Assembly (NCBI RefSeq): GCF_035582795.1
Contig: NW_027445436.1
Location: forward strand, 5,206,770 to 5,270,769
From: Mycteria americana
Lineage: Eukaryota; Chordata; Aves; Ciconiiformes; Ciconiidae
DNA: 64,000 nucleotides
Reading direction: 5' to 3'
The translations under genes were made by a program, and so were the position numbers. Every line of letters begins with the position of its first letter. Position 1 is the first letter of the stretch. Below are positions 43,377-56,247 of the stretch, in pieces. The notes beneath the pieces are model-generated. The model was not told the DNA's origin. It was given only the letters and a program-made list of their open reading frames with translations, and searched no databases.

Positions 43377-45017
43377 GTGACCAAGGATGAGGAAAAGGCT
43401 GAGGTACTTAACGCCTTCTTTGCCTCAGTCTTTAATAGCAGGGCCAATTGTTCTCTGGGTACCCAGCCCCCGGAGTTGGAAGATAGGGACGGGGACCAGA
43501 ATGGAGCCCCCATAATCCAGGGGGAAATGGTTAGTGACCTGCTGCACCACTTAGACATTCACAAGTCTATGGGGCCTGATGAGATCCACCCGAGAGTACT
43601 GAAGGAACTGGCAGAAGAGCTCACCAAGCCCCTTTCCATCATTTACCAGCAGTCCTGGCTAACTGGGGAGGTCCCTGCTGACTGGAGATTAGCGAATGTG
43701 ACACCCATCTTCAAGAAGGGCCGGAAGGAGGACCCGGGGAACTACAGGCCTGTCAGCCTGACCTCGGTACCGGGGCATCTGATGGAGCAGATCATCTTGA
43801 GTGCCATCACACAGCATGTAGAGAATAACCAAGGGATCAAGCCCAGCCAGCATGGGTTCAGGAAAGGCAGGTCCTCCTTGACCAACCTGATCTCCTTCTA
43901 CGACAAGGTGATCTGCCTAATGGATGAGGGGAAGGCGGTGGATGTTGTCTATCTAGACTTCAGTAAAGCCTTTGACATGGTTTCCCACAGCATTCTCCTG
44001 GAGAACCTGGCTGCTCATGGCTTGGACGGGTGTACTCTTCACTGGGTAAAGAACTGGCTGGATGGCTGGGCCCAAAGAGTGGTGGTGAATGGAGTTTACT
44101 CCGGTTGGCGGCCGGTCACAAGTGGTGTCCCCCAGGGCTCTGTGTTGGGGCCAGTTCTGTTTAATGTCTTTATCAATGATCTGGACGAAGGGATCGAGTG
44201 CACCCTCAGTAAGTTTGCAGATGACACCAAGTTGTGTGGGAGTGTTGATCTGCTTGAGGGGAGGAAGGCTCTGCAGAGGGACCTGGACAGGCTGGATCGA
44301 TGGGCTGGGGCCAATTGTATGAGGTTCAACAAGGCTAAGTGCAAGGTCCTGCACTTGGGCCACAGCAACCCCATGCAACGCTACAGGCTTGGGGAAGAGT
44401 GGCTGGAAAGCTGCCCAGCAGAGAAGGACCTGGGGATGTTGGTTGACAGCCGCCTGAATATGAGCCAGCAGTATGCCCAGGTGGCCAAGAAGGCCAATGG
44501 CATCCTGGCTTGTATCAGGAATAGTGTGGCCAGCAGGACTAGCGAAGTGATCATCCCCCTGTACTCGGCACTGGTGAGGCCGCACCTCGAATACTGTGTT
44601 CAGTTTTGGGCCCCCCACTACAAGAGGGACATTGAGGTGCTGGAGCGTGTGCAGAGAAGGGCAACGAAGCTGGTGAAGGGTCTGGAGAACAAGTCCTATG
44701 AGAGGCGGCTGAGGGAACTGGGGTTGTTTAGCCTGGAGAAAAGGAGGCTCAGGGGAGACCTTATCGCTCTCTACAACTACCTGAAAGGAGGTTGTAGAGA
44801 GGTGGGGGTCGGTCTCTTCTCCCAAGTAACAAGCCATAGGACAAGAGGAAATGGCCTCAAGTTGCGCCAGGGGAGGTTTAGACTGGATATTAGGAAATGT
44901 TACTTCACTGAAAGGGTTATCAAGCATTGGAACAGGCTGCCCTGGGAAGTGGTTGAGTTGCCATCCCTGGAGCTATTTAAAGGACGTTTGGATGAGGTGC
45001 TTAGGGACATGGTGTAG
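43377..45017 (+). pseudogene. CR1 reverse transcriptase domain, open over 546 codons
   Basis: The frame begins in the pre-RT segment ([13 protein letters not shown]) and includes [49 protein letters not shown] (catalytic Asp), [19 protein letters not shown] and the active site FADDTKL (Phe at 44214). The C-terminal CR1 block ([19 protein letters not shown]) is complete, up to the stop at 45015-45017. All RT catalytic residues I can see are intact, but the frame lacks its endonuclease start because of the upstream lesions. Confidence 0.93.
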
Positions 45018-45103
45018 TGGTGGTCTTGGTAGTGTTAGGTTTACGGTTGGACTCGATGATCTTAAAGGTCTTTTCCAACCTATACGATTCTGTGATTCTG
45101 TGA

Positions 45104-48071
45104 ATATAAAAGCTCTATTTGAGGTTGCAACACTGATTTTTCTTTGACCCTGTACATATCATGAAGGCACTCTGAGTAAGGTGACTGATATTAATGTCTC
45201 TGTATGGAGACTTTCTTAAAATAAACTACTGTAAATACTATAGAGTGTGCCTTGCACTTTTTTTGGTAGCATATGATAAATAGGAATGCCCTATGATGTT
45301 TCCTAAATAGTCCTAGATGCATTGCTATCTGTACTGTACATATTAACTGTATGTACTGTTTCTTTTTTTAAAAGCTCCACTTGGAATAATAATGACTTTT
45401 TCAGAATATGTGGTGTAGTGGAGATTTTCCCTGGTTTTTTTTTTAATTTTTAGAGCAATATTCCCATTCTGAAGAAAACATCCCCCTATCATCACAATCC
45501 TGGTTCTCGAAGAAGAGGAATACTGTTTCTACTGTTGCTAAAAGCCAACACAAAACACACATTTGAGTGCTGAACCTGTATATTTTCTCTAATGCATGAG
45601 TAATATTCAGTTGTTGCTCTTGGCAGAAAAAAAGCCGAATATTAGTGAATCAGTAGAAAATTAAAATTCTATAGCAAAACCCTACTGATACCTGGAATTA
45701 TGTATTAAAAATTCCATTTCTTTACTCTCTCTAACAAGAACAATCAAGCCCAACTTGTCATGAGGTTGTCTTTTCCTTCAGGTAGAATATTCCAATAACT
45801 ACAACAGCAGCATTTATATCTTTCAACAAAATTAATATAAAGGAGGCAAAACATAAAGAATATTTCATGATTGCAAGTGCCAGAACATTTGCCTTTTTGC
45901 TGAAATCCTCTGAAATATTCCCTTTATAAAACCACACACAACATATGTCTGCTTTGTCTTTTCTCTCATCTGCTTTCAGGAGGGATTTGTTATGAAGAAA
46001 GAGGAAATTGAGAGTGCAGTGCAGTGACATTTTTTTCTGTTAACTTCAAATTCAAATATGCAAATACCTCCAGGAAAATATTTCCTAAAAATGCAATATT
46101 ATAATAATAATGATTTAATAATGATATAATAATATCATGGTTTTCCATGTTTGCATACTTTAATATCTTTATTTTTTCATGGAAAAACTTCTCTGGCACT
46201 AGGAAGGCAAAAATAAAAGCTATGAGACTTCGGAGTTTCATCCCCCAAAATAAGTGATCCTCTTCTATTTTGTTTGCTTGTTTTAAGCAGTATTATGAAG
46301 GCATATCTATTTCTGTCCATTCTTAAAATTGCTAATGGCATTCCAACAGAAAGAAAATACCCCCCGTTCAAGAAGCAGTCTATGCTGATGCAATGTATAA
46401 GAAAGAATTCACTATAGAAAAAAAGTAGCTAAGTAGAGAAACATATGGGATGTGATAAAGCTGCAAGGCAGCTTAGAACATATGCTAAATAACCCCTAGA
46501 CATTAGAGCATTAATTTTTATTGCAGTTCACATGAAACAGCACAGAAGTACCATGTGATAGGGATATGGACATTTTCAGCAACAACTACATCTGAAGTGC
46601 ATTGTAAATTCTTAAGAGATTCTTTCTCCACACAAAATATCAGCAGTGAATAGCTTAGCTATAAAACAAGCATGCAAAGGCTAACTGCTTCTATTTTAAA
46701 TTATGACTTTTAATTAAAAAATCCTCTGTGCTTCCCAGGTATAAGTTTTGAAATATAAAGTAAGATTTCATCTACACCAAACAGGTACATTCCTCAGCAC
46801 AGACTGCAGTCCAAGTTCCCTACCATCCCAGCGTGGGTGTAACCACAGACAGTTGTTGTTCCCTTTCCTTCCTATGATAGCTGGTTATGCACTGATAATT
46901 TGCATCAAGGATAATTGATCTCTTGCTATACCAGAGTCAGAGCTCAGACAGAGCCCATACCTATCCAGAACAGAAGCATGAAGCATGCCCAGCTTAGATG
47001 TGGCCTTACAGAATTATTGGAAGACGTATGCCATCCCGGTGCCAGGACAGCACTAGAAACTACTGCTTCATGGGAAGGTACTTCTGTTTCATAGTCATAG
47101 AGATACAGGCTAGTACAGCTCCTGTCTGTTATTTGAGCATATATTGTAAATGGATGTTAGGAGCAGATGCTAACATCCAGCAGCTCCAGGCCCAGGACTC
47201 CCTCCTGCCCTGCTGCTGGAGCCCAGTCCAGTGTGCCTGGGGACCTGGGGATCTCTGGTCTGGGCTGAGGGACACGGTTGCTGCTTTCCTGTTTCCAGGT
47301 TCAACGAGTAGCAAAGCTGAGTATATATCCCAGAGACACACACACCGACACACGCAGGACAGTGACATGGCCAGCTACACAGACTGCCACAGACAAGGTG
47401 CTACCTTCAACAGCACCTACACATAGTACCCACATAAAACATAAGTATAGACAGCCAAGTTTCTTTTGTTATAAAAATTCCCTTCCCTAACTATTATATC
47501 AATCAGTCTTTATACTATGAAAACATATTAATTTTATTTTTTTATATATTAGTTCACATTATACACTGTAATGTAATGAGGTAGTGGAAATTTACTGGAG
47601 ACTTTGGTATTGTTCATACTTAAGTAAAACAAGGTAAAGGGCAGCCTGGCCCTGGAAATAAGGGCTTTGCTTCTCGGAAGCTTAGAGCTGTCCAAGAAGG
47701 ATAAAGGATACCCCTGGACAAGCAAGATAATGCCAACATCCTAGCCCCTCTAACACATCTTTTAAATCCTCCCAGTGTTGTCTGGCATCATAGATAAGTA
47801 ACTATATATAGTTATAATGATTTTTTGGTGTCCTGGAATCACTGGCAAAAATAATCTCTAACAGAATACAGCAAAACATGTTTTATTTTCATTATTGATG
47901 GAAATCTTCCTGTATGATATTTTAGAAGTGTGAAGGTAATTAGGAGGGAAAAAAAACCCAGTGGGGCAAGAGATTCATTGCTGAACTGAGGCTGTCTAGG
48001 GGAGGTAATGAAACCTTGTAATGAAGTCCTGAGTGTTAAAAGTTTTCTCTCTAGGAATTTTGACCTACAGT
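45104..48071. other. Non-coding stretch, no gene recognised
   Basis: About 3 kb, mostly AT-rich. Short chance ORFs only. A GC-richer part with CACACA runs lies at 47150-47420. No repeat family, exon or RNA gene could be supported. Confidence 0.55.
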
Positions 48072-48675
48072 TGTCACCGAAACTGGGAATAAACCTCGTA
48101 ACACCAATGTAGTGTTAAAAGGCAGGCATTCTTTATTGCAGTGCTGGATGCACGGGGGATCGCTCCTCCTAGCGTGCATACCGCAGGTTGCATCAACCAA
48201 AACTTATATTCTTCAATTACATACATATGCATCAAATTTCCCAGAATGACCATACATATTCATTATATTTCCTGGAACTAATTATCATATTTGCATGGTC
48301 ATTACGCATGCATCCTTGAACTCCGAGGGGCTTCCGTGGGGGTCTCTGGTGGTCCTTGGTGGTCGTACAGGTGTGTCCTTTAGTTGACCCCTTCTTCTAG
48401 ACATGCGCAATCCCACCTTGCTTATGTAACCCGTTTTCCTTCTCCATGGTTCATGGTTTCTAACAATATGATTGATAATTGGCCACCCCTATTCCTATTC
48501 TAGTACAAACCAACTGTTCTAATGGGTCAACTAGTCCTCGACCTATTGTCAAGATGGGCTGGGGCTGTACTGGGAACATAGCAGCATTGTTCATCGCCGT
48601 GATTCGTTGTGCTCTATTCTATGTTAATTCCCTCACCTTGGTTACAAAAGTTACAAATTAATCACTTTGGTTACA
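48072..48675 (-). repeat. 3' LTR of class I ERV
   Basis: 604 bp; on the minus strand TGTAACCAAAGTG ... TTTCGGTGACA. The AATAAA signal (plus-strand TTTATT at 48132-48137) lies near the R/U5 end. Directly upstream (48676-48690) the minus strand reads TCCAAAGGGGGGAAA, a polypurine tract. Confidence 0.9.
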
Positions 48676-48808
48676 TTTCCCCCCTTTGGAAGTTTTGAAA
48701 TAATAATCTTTTCAATACTTCCATCTTAAATCAATTATATTCCATTATATACTGGTTCAATGTTTCATCACTAATAACAATTGGAATCTACAAGAATTCA
48801 ATTATCTC

Positions 48809-50537
48809 TTATTCACTATATGATGGTGGGAGCGTTGTGATTGAATCACTTAAATCTTGTCTCTTAGCTACTGCCTGAATAATCATCCAATTGAAGGCAG
48901 TTTTGCTAGTGAGTTCTTTCTTTAAACAATAGTAAATGAGTAATATCACCAAAAATACTATTAATAAAAGTAGTCCAGTACCAATTAAGGACCTTACCCA
49001 GGAACTCAAATTCCATCCCAATCCATTGAAAATTTTGTCACGCCAATTTTCTTGCATGTCATGTTGAATCTCTTGAGTATCCTTTCCAATTTTCCCAATA
49101 AATCCAAGTCATGCTCAACATCCTGAATAACGTTTGGGATATGTATACAGCAATGGTCTATTCTATCTTTCAGATACCCACAAACTCCATGTTCCTTTAA
49201 TAAGAGCATATCTAAGGCCATCCTATTTTGCAAAGTCATTCTTGAGGTTGCTTGTAACTGCAAGTTTAGTTGTTTGAATCCTTTCTTTGTTACATTAGCC
49301 AATCTTTCTACTTGACCAGTTAGTTTATACAACCAGGCCCTATTCCTATGGTTGATAAGGGAGTCAGTAAAGACTCCAGAGCCCATCCAACTTTTACTCC
49401 GGTTGAAGGTTCATTCCATTCTGTATTAACATCAATTTGTGATCTTTTTATCCATTCCAATTTTAAATTTTCTGAGCTTCCTTCAAAGGGAGCTTCCTTC
49501 CAGATTGGACATAATGTCGGCATTCCCAAAGTAATTTGTTTCACCTTCCCATCCAATTGTAAATGAGTGGACCAGGTTCCATCACTCATTGCCCAAACTA
49601 AGTGTCCTGGGCTCTGGATTGTAGATCTTCTACAGCTAAATATTGTTCCTCTCTTGAGCTTATATGTGTCAGTCAATTGTAAATAATTTTTAAGTCCTCT
49701 ACATAAGCATCCATATTTCAATGCGGCTGCCAGAGGTGGAACATCCTGAATTGCTTTACTAACTGTACTACAATTATATATCTTTTTACAATTCCACCAA
49801 AATATGATAATTTCTTTTTCTCAGGATGTACTTCCCTTGTCATTGACCGATGGGAAAGCTGCAAAGGTCATTCCATCCCAAGTAAAACACCAAGAGGCAT
49901 TGGCCATATACTGAAATTGAGATAGGATGGCCATTGACCATACTGATTCCCATGAAACCATCTCTTGTTTGGTTTGATTAGTCTCTCTGCATCTCCATTC
50001 CATGATCATTTGACTGACATTCTTCCTAATTGGCTCATCATAAGAGCACCAACCTACATTGTGACACCTTCCTATCTTGATGAAGACATAATTTAATAGT
50101 TTTTCACAATCTACTCTATTCCCAGGGGTTTTCCATTGCTTTTTAACATATCTTATTTGTTCTTGCCATCCAACAATGGGAACTTGCTCACAATAAGTAC
50201 TGTCATTGTTGGATTTTTCACTACTCAGATTCATTGTCAAAATTCCCCACGGAACTGATTCACCCACCGCTCTTGGAATTGGGAGACATGCAGTTATTTG
50301 GGTGACATTCTGTAAGTCAGCGAACTCTTTTATCAGCCCAACCATCAAATTTTCTTCGGGAGTTTTTCTTGGGAGGTATATTAACTGTTCCACTTCTATT
50401 GACAGCGGATCCCCACTCTCCGCCCTCGCTTCTGATTGATCTACCCTTACTCCAAACAATGCTCCCATCATCATCAGTTTCCAGATCAAAATCCATTCTC
50501 CCCCCACTCCACAATGATAGCTCCCTAGTTTAAACAT
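48809..50537 (-). pseudogene. env: ERV envelope glycoprotein (SU and TM), broken
   Basis: Surface subunit 50537-49821: hydrophobic leader, several Cys and Asn-X-Ser/Thr sites, ACLPIPRAVGESVPWGIL. After a disrupted 100 bp, 49721-49320 continues SU into the TM start (TPLSTIGIGPG). 49386-49006 holds the TM ectodomain: LQNRMALDMLLLKEHGVCG, the immunosuppressive-domain-like helix, then a CX9CC loop. 49057-48809 has the membrane anchor (LIGTGLLLLIVFLVILLIYY) and a tail ending LPPSYSE. Three frame changes. It overlaps the integrase stop by a few bases, the usual pol/env arrangement. Confidence 0.88.
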
Positions 50538-50880
50538 ATTTTAAAATCAATTTTGCAGTCTCAGGATCCCTATTGATGATCTTCCAAGAAGGGGCCTTCT
50601 TCACTCGAGTGTAGTGTATCCACAGTTCCACCCCTTCCACTTTGATTGCAGTATAGGTTGTTAACAGTACTAGGAAGGGTCCTTTCCACTTCTCCTGCAA
50701 CGGTTCAGAATTCCAAGTTCTTATATACACAAAATCACCCAGCTGATACTGATGTACAGGCATATCCAAGGCAAGCGATCTAGTCAGCACAATGTATTTC
50801 CGGAGTGCTTCGAGGGCTTTTCCTAGAGAAATCAAATACACTTTCAAGTCCGTTTCCCCTGCTACCTTCCTTCCTTCTCA
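50530..50880 (-). pseudogene. pol: Integrase C-terminal domain fragment
   Basis: YQLGDFVYIRTWNSEPL, the GPY/F module (KWKGPFLVLL) and LWIHYTRVKKAP match the integrase end at 13300-13450. The core and zinc domains are absent because the element is cut at about 50880. Confidence 0.88.
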
Positions 50881-50929
50881 TGTCCAGGGGACATGAGAGT
50901 AAAAGTACACACTGAACTTTTACTTGGCT

Positions 50930-51300
50930 ACATGAAGGAAGGCCCCCAAAACCGGTGCAAACCAGAAAGATAAGGAGGCTTCAACCTTAGCAGAAGCTGC
51001 AACCTTAGAGATAAGAGAAGAATCGGCCCACCTAGAGACAACAAAGGGACCCAATGAAGAACGGGAAGACCCCAGACCCTAATACTACTATTGGTCCAAA
51101 CTGTCTCCTGAGGGGAGGGGAATTTAGATTGTAAGGGTATAATTACCCAGGGATTTCTTTGTTCTGGGTCCCTCTCCGGAGGCACCCAGCTCAAGCTGTT
51201 TTCACCGCTGTACCAATAAATTCGTCTGGCGTACGTCATATCAGAGACTCTGCTTTGGGAAACCTAGGGTCGAGCCAGAGGGGAGAGGAAGCACCTGAGA
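50930..51300 (+). repeat. Probable LTR R/U5 fragment
   Basis: The AATAAA in TGTACCAATAAATTCG (51211-51226) with flanking CCCTCTCCGGAGGC and the stretch GCGTACGTCATATCAGAGAC resembles a retroviral R/U5 on the plus strand. No second copy in the window confirms it. Confidence 0.4.
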
Positions 51301-53126
51301 GTGAGTGTGTGTGTGAGTGAGGTGTCAAAAAGGGGCACCCGTCAGCTCCGTGGAGCTGCCCACTGTGAAGGGACTCAGGTCCTAGCAGTTAAAGTCTCGG
51401 GTGGTGTGTGTGTGACTCCCTGAATGGTGTGTGAATGCTTGGGCAGCAGCTTCTCCTATAACAGAAGCACAAAGAAGAGGCAGTGGCTGAAGGAAAAGGT
51501 TTCAGCAAAATGTAGCCAAAGAAGATGTGGGCAACTTCTGATTTTTGGGAGAATTACTGAGTAATGGAATGCAGAAATACTCCCACTAGGAAAGATTTGG
51601 CATCGTGGGATTACAGCCACAGGCCTGGCACACGTGGATTCTCACTGTAACCTTGACAGGGTTTACTGCTATTCTGTAAAGGAATAACTATATTGACAAA
51701 ATGGAAGACTAAATTTCTATATGTACACATCTATGTGGTCATGCTGACAGAAGGAATCACGTGGATATCACTTTGTGTGTCAGCCAGGCTGAAGTTTCAG
51801 ACAGAAGGCAACAAAGGGGAAATTCTAAGCGTAACTGCTCAGCAGTGGTAATTTGTGACCAAGGAATGATCTGGCACAGAGGGCAAGAAGGCACAACTGC
51901 AAGGGGTTAAACTGTCTGGAAGCAGGAGTGCCAGAGACAGGATTCCTTGCAAGGGAGTGAAGTTTCCTTGGTTGATGAGATGGGAAACAGCCTCAGCATT
52001 GTCTTGTAGCCATCCTGGAATGAGAGTGCTCAGGGGCCACCTTTGGGCAGAAGAGCTGGGCTGGGGGATGGACCCAGGGCCAGGCTGAGGTGCCCCATGC
52101 AACCGCTCTTGGGATTGGTGCTGGTGCAAGTTTATATAAGGAATCTGCTTGTAACGTATCTTTGCAGAATCCATGTAGAACCATTCATTGCGGTAGAACT
52201 CTGCCCAATGCAATAATTAGTTCATTAATTTTTTCTTGTATATTTAAGCACAAACATGTCTTTAATTTGCCTCAAAGGGTATAATAAAAATTCCCCAAGA
52301 GCAACCGTCTTATTTATATTTGGGAAATGGCCATATTATGCAATTCATATAATACTAGATACGGTTTCTTCATTAACTTTATCTTCAGTAGGTTCATTAA
52401 GCACATTAACCTCATGGTTAACCTCATTGCAAACCAAGCTAAACAAAGAGTTGATTAATTCAAGATGGAAGAGGAAAGGAATCTAAGTCCAAGGTAGAGG
52501 AGAATGTATCCACAGAGGAAAGGCTGTAAAACTTTCCACTGTGAATGAAGAGGGCAGAACACCTTGGCATGGCCCTTTACAATAAGATTGTTCTTGAGAG
52601 GTACAACCTACCTCTTAAGTATATCCTTTTATTAAATGTGAATGTTTTAGCCATAATGTCAGCCACTAGATGAAGGTGGCATTTAATAGGAAAGTTTAGT
52701 GACAATGAAGTTTAGAAAAAAACTGTGACTATGCCAGTTTTAATATTTAGAAAGGGGAAAGGGAATAGCCAAAATAAAACAAGCTAGTCACAGGTGATAA
52801 AAGTAAAACCAGCTTTCACAAATTTACAAAATCAAATATACTTAAAGACACATTGATAATATTACTTAGAATGGGTAGTTGACTGCAACTGTAAATGAAG
52901 AGGATGTTATCCTTCAGTGGCACTTTGACTTATGGTATAAGTGACCAATTATGCTTCAGAAGAATTTCCTTGTTTTCTATCCTTATATTGTCTAGTTGTA
53001 TGATTATCTTCATGTTTGATTTTGATTTGATGCGTGTCTTTTACAATCTGTAGATGATGAAGGAAATAATCAACGCGGAGCACTATCAACTAACTCTAAT
53101 TATAATACACCAGCAAATGATTATGA
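51301..53126. other. Non-coding stretch, no gene recognised
   Basis: A short GTGTGTGAGTG run near 51305-51325, otherwise unremarkable AT-rich sequence; the ORFs at 51839-52284 have no identifiable domain. Confidence 0.5.
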
Positions 53127-53700
53127 TGTTGTGGTGGTTTGACTCCAGCAAACACCCATCCTGCCTCTAGCTCACTCCCGTCTCCTGCAGGATGGGGAGA
53201 AAATAGAAGGAAGGCGAGAAGAGTCGTGTATCGAAATGACAGTTTAATAGGGAAAGCAAAAGCTGCACACACAAGCAAAGCAAAAAGAGGAATTTATTCA
53301 CTACTTATCATTGGCAGGCAGATGTCCAGCCACTTCCTGGAAAGCAAGACATCAGCACAGTTGCTTGGGAAGATAAACGCCATAACCACGAACATCTCCT
53401 CCTTTCTCTGAGCTCTTTATTGCTGAGCATGTCTTCATATGGTATGGAATATCTCTTTGATCAATTTGGGTCAGATGTCTCAACTATGTCCCCTCCCAAA
53501 CTCTTGCCCACGCCCAGCCTACTCACTGGGTGGGAGGGGGGGGAAAGGAGGGAAGAGAGAAAGCCTTGATGCTATGCAAACACTGTTCAGCAATAGTCAA
53601 AACACTGGTGTGTTATCAATACTGTTTTACCACAAATGCAAAGCACAGCACCATACAGGCTGCTATGAAGAGAGTTAAGTCCATCCCAGCCAGACTCTGT
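53127..53700 (-). repeat. Solo LTR (ERVL-like family, subfamily B, older)
   Basis: Shares with 705-1271 the order GTGGTTTGAC, GACAGTTTAATAGG, GCAAAGC repeat, GGAATTTATTCACTACTT, CATATGGTATGGAATA, and the end AAGAGAGTTAAGTCCATCCCAGCC, but with many substitutions. The terminal bases and TSD are degraded. Confidence 0.82.
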
Positions 53701-54418
53701 AGAGATGTACATTTCTCAAAATGCTAATGACAGATATAGTACAACGAAGTCTCTGATCTTGAAAACAGATGAATAGCCAGCAGGATCGCAGACCAAAACT
53801 TTCATGTTTCAACAATTAAAACATATTTTGTATTACTGACTAAAAATCTGTATATTTATTAACTTGAAATGGATTTTCTTTTCTGGCCCTAGAATTGTAC
53901 CTCTACATCTTAATTTCTACTGTAGTGATCTGAACTGAATAGAGAAGACAATCATTATAATTATTTTAAAGTTCTTGAAAAAGCGAAACAGCATTGTGAA
54001 ACATCACTGCGAAACAAAGTAAAAAAAGACAGTGGGCATTTGAGAAGATGACATTTAAAAGTTAAATAACTCAAACTGATTACTGCAGACTGCATTCTCA
54101 TTTTTATTTTGTATGCCATTGTAAATAATTTTAAAACCTGCAAAATTAATATGAGTAAGGTTCACCACAGGAATTTCTCATGACTAATGTAAAAAGATGT
54201 ATATATAAAGGATTTGTAAAGTAACCTTTTTTTTGTTTTTTTTTCTTTAAACTAAAATTGTATCAGGATCCTTAGTGACTCAGGTTTATCCATATTATTT
54301 TTTCATCCCCTTCATAACAGTCATAAAAGCAAAAATTCTATATATCCCAACCCAGTTTCTGCTGACCAGTTTCATTCTGACTTCCTTGTCTGTTAGGTGC
54401 AATGTCAAATTACAGAAC
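53701..54418. other. Non-coding stretch
   Basis: About 700 bp of AT-rich sequence; nothing recognised. Confidence 0.5.
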
Positions 54419-55217
54419 TGTGGTGGGTTGACCCTGACCAGCTGCCAGGCACACACCCAGCTGCTCACTCAGTCCCTTCCTCAGCAGGACAGGGGGAGAA
54501 AATAAGATGAAAAAGCTTGTGGGTAGAGATAACAACAGGGAGATAATTTACCAGTTACTGTCACAGGCAAAAGAGACTTGACTTGGGGAAAATGAATTTT
54601 ATTTGTTGCCAATTAAAATAGATTTGCATGGTAAGAAAAAGACAAAATTAAAACAACACCTTCCCCCACACCCCCCACCATTTTTCCCAGGCTCAGCTTC
54701 AATTCCCAGCTCCTCTACCTCCTGCCACTGAGCAGCTCAGGGGGGATGGGGAAGTTGTGGTCAGTTCATAACAGTGCCTCTCTGCTGCTCCTTCCTCCTC
54801 ATATTTTTCCCCTGCCCTAGCATGGTCTCCTCCACAGGCTGCAGGGAAATACCTGCACCACCGTGGTCTTTTCCAAAACTTCCACAGGCTGCAGGGGAAT
54901 ATCTGCTCTGGAACCTAGAGCACCTCCTCCCCGTTCTTCTCTGGTCGTGATGTTCGCAGGATTGTTTCTCACCCTTTTTTTTCCTCACTCCTCACACTGC
55001 TATGCAACATTTTGCCCTTTCTTAAATATGAGAGGCGCTGCCAACTTCACTGATTTGCTCAGCTTTGGCCTGCGATGGGTCCACTGGTGAGCTGGCTGGA
55101 ACCCGCTCTGTCCAGCACAGGTCAGCCCCTGGCCGCTTTCAAAGACCACCCCTGCAGCCCTCACCCCCACTACTAAAAGCTTGCCACGTAAATCCAATAC
55201 AATGACAAATTGCAGCA
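54419..55217 (-). repeat. LTR of family GTGGTGGGTTGACC
   Basis: TGTGGTGGGTTGACCC at the left end matches, inverted, the right end at 24324-24337; the shared inner blocks include GGCAAAAGAGACTTGACTTGGGG and CCAATTAAAATA-type sequence. The right end is near 55217, directly beside the ERVL-like provirus. Compared with 23249-24337 it is about 300 bp shorter because the tandem-repeat tract is reduced. Confidence 0.7.
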
Positions 55218-55224
55218 GTGTGGG

Positions 55225-55826
55225 TGTCGTGGTTTAGCCCCAGCCGGCAGCCAAGAACCACGCAGCCGCTCGCTCACTTCCCCCCCCCCGGGGGAGAGAA
55301 TCGAAAGAGCAAAAGTAAGAAAACTCGTGGGTTGAGATAATAACAGTTTAATAATTGGAACAAAATAATAGTAATAATAATAATGAATTATAATGAGAGG
55401 GAAAAAAAACAATGAGAGAGAGAGAGAGGAACAAAACCCAAGGGAGGGAAAAAAAAAAAGGAAAATATACATAAAAAAAAATTACAACCGCTCACCGCCC
55501 GCCGACCGACGCCCAGCCAGTCCCCGAGCAATGATCGCTACTCCCCGGCCAACTCCCCCCAGTTTATATACTGGGCATGACATCATATGGTATGGAATAG
55601 CCCTTTGGTCAGTTTGGATCACCTATCCTGGCTGTGCCCCCTCCCATTTCTTGGGCACCTGGCAAGGCATGGGGAGCTGAAAAGTCCTTGACTAGTGTAA
55701 ACACCGCTTAGCAACAGCCAAAACATCAGTGTGTTATCAATATTATTCTTATACTAAAATCCAAAGCACAGCACTATACCGGCTACTAGAAAGAAAATTA
55801 ACTCTATCCCAGCCGAAACCAGGACA
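55225..55826 (-). repeat. 3' LTR
   Basis: 602 bp, TG...CA on the minus strand, with TATATAAAC (plus-strand GTTTATATA near 55562-55570) as promoter and ATTAAA as probable polyadenylation signal. A short GA-repeat and a C-run differ in length from the 5' LTR. Confidence 0.95.
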
Positions 55827-56247
55827 GTATCCACCCCTTATTCTATACCATTTATGTCATACCCAGGTTCTACCTTTTCTAATACAATTAATCACCACCA
55901 CTTTTCCTGTCTCTTGATATGTATATCTATATATGTACACACAGTTATCATTCCCTTGGTCTATGGTCCATCCTTCTAAAGTGTTTATTAAGTTCATTTA
56001 GTCCATGACTTTGGGCTCCATCTGTCATAATAGTCCTTCATGGCAGAAGAGATGGTGTGTGGTGTTGGGTTGTTGCATGCTGAAGCCAGTTCTGGTTCCA
56101 TCACCACTGCACTTTGCTTGCTTTCATCGAAGTTCATTCTTCACTAATCTGGGTGATCCTTATTGAAATACCATTGATATGGTGTATAGTAATCATACAA
56201 GTGATGACACACAGTATTATATAGCAGTTAACATCATACCATTTAGT

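Larger units (their letters stand above)
41885..45103 (+). mobile_element. CR1 LINE, long copy with intact 3' end
   Basis: About 3.2 kb containing endonuclease and reverse transcriptase of CR1 ORF2 and the 3' UTR with the terminal direct repeat GATTCTGTGATTCTGTGA at 45086-45103. The 5' end near 41885 lies in the region upstream of ORF2, so the 5' UTR and ORF1 are mostly missing. The RT half is one open frame of 546 codons; the endonuclease half has stops and frameshifts. Confidence 0.93.
48072..50880 (-). mobile_element. Class I ERV 3' end: integrase C-terminus, env, 3' LTR
   Basis: Minus strand: integrase C-terminal domain (50880-50530), env (50537-48809), polypurine tract and 3' LTR (48675-48072). 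Env and integrase align with those of 9265-14895, but the LTR is unrelated, so this is a sister lineage with fuller env. It is truncated on its 5' side at about 50880. Confidence 0.87.

Noticed and set aside
43953..44927. 324-codon minus-strand ORF
   Set aside because: It is antisense to the CR1 reverse transcriptase, whose motifs read on the plus strand; a shadow of that frame.
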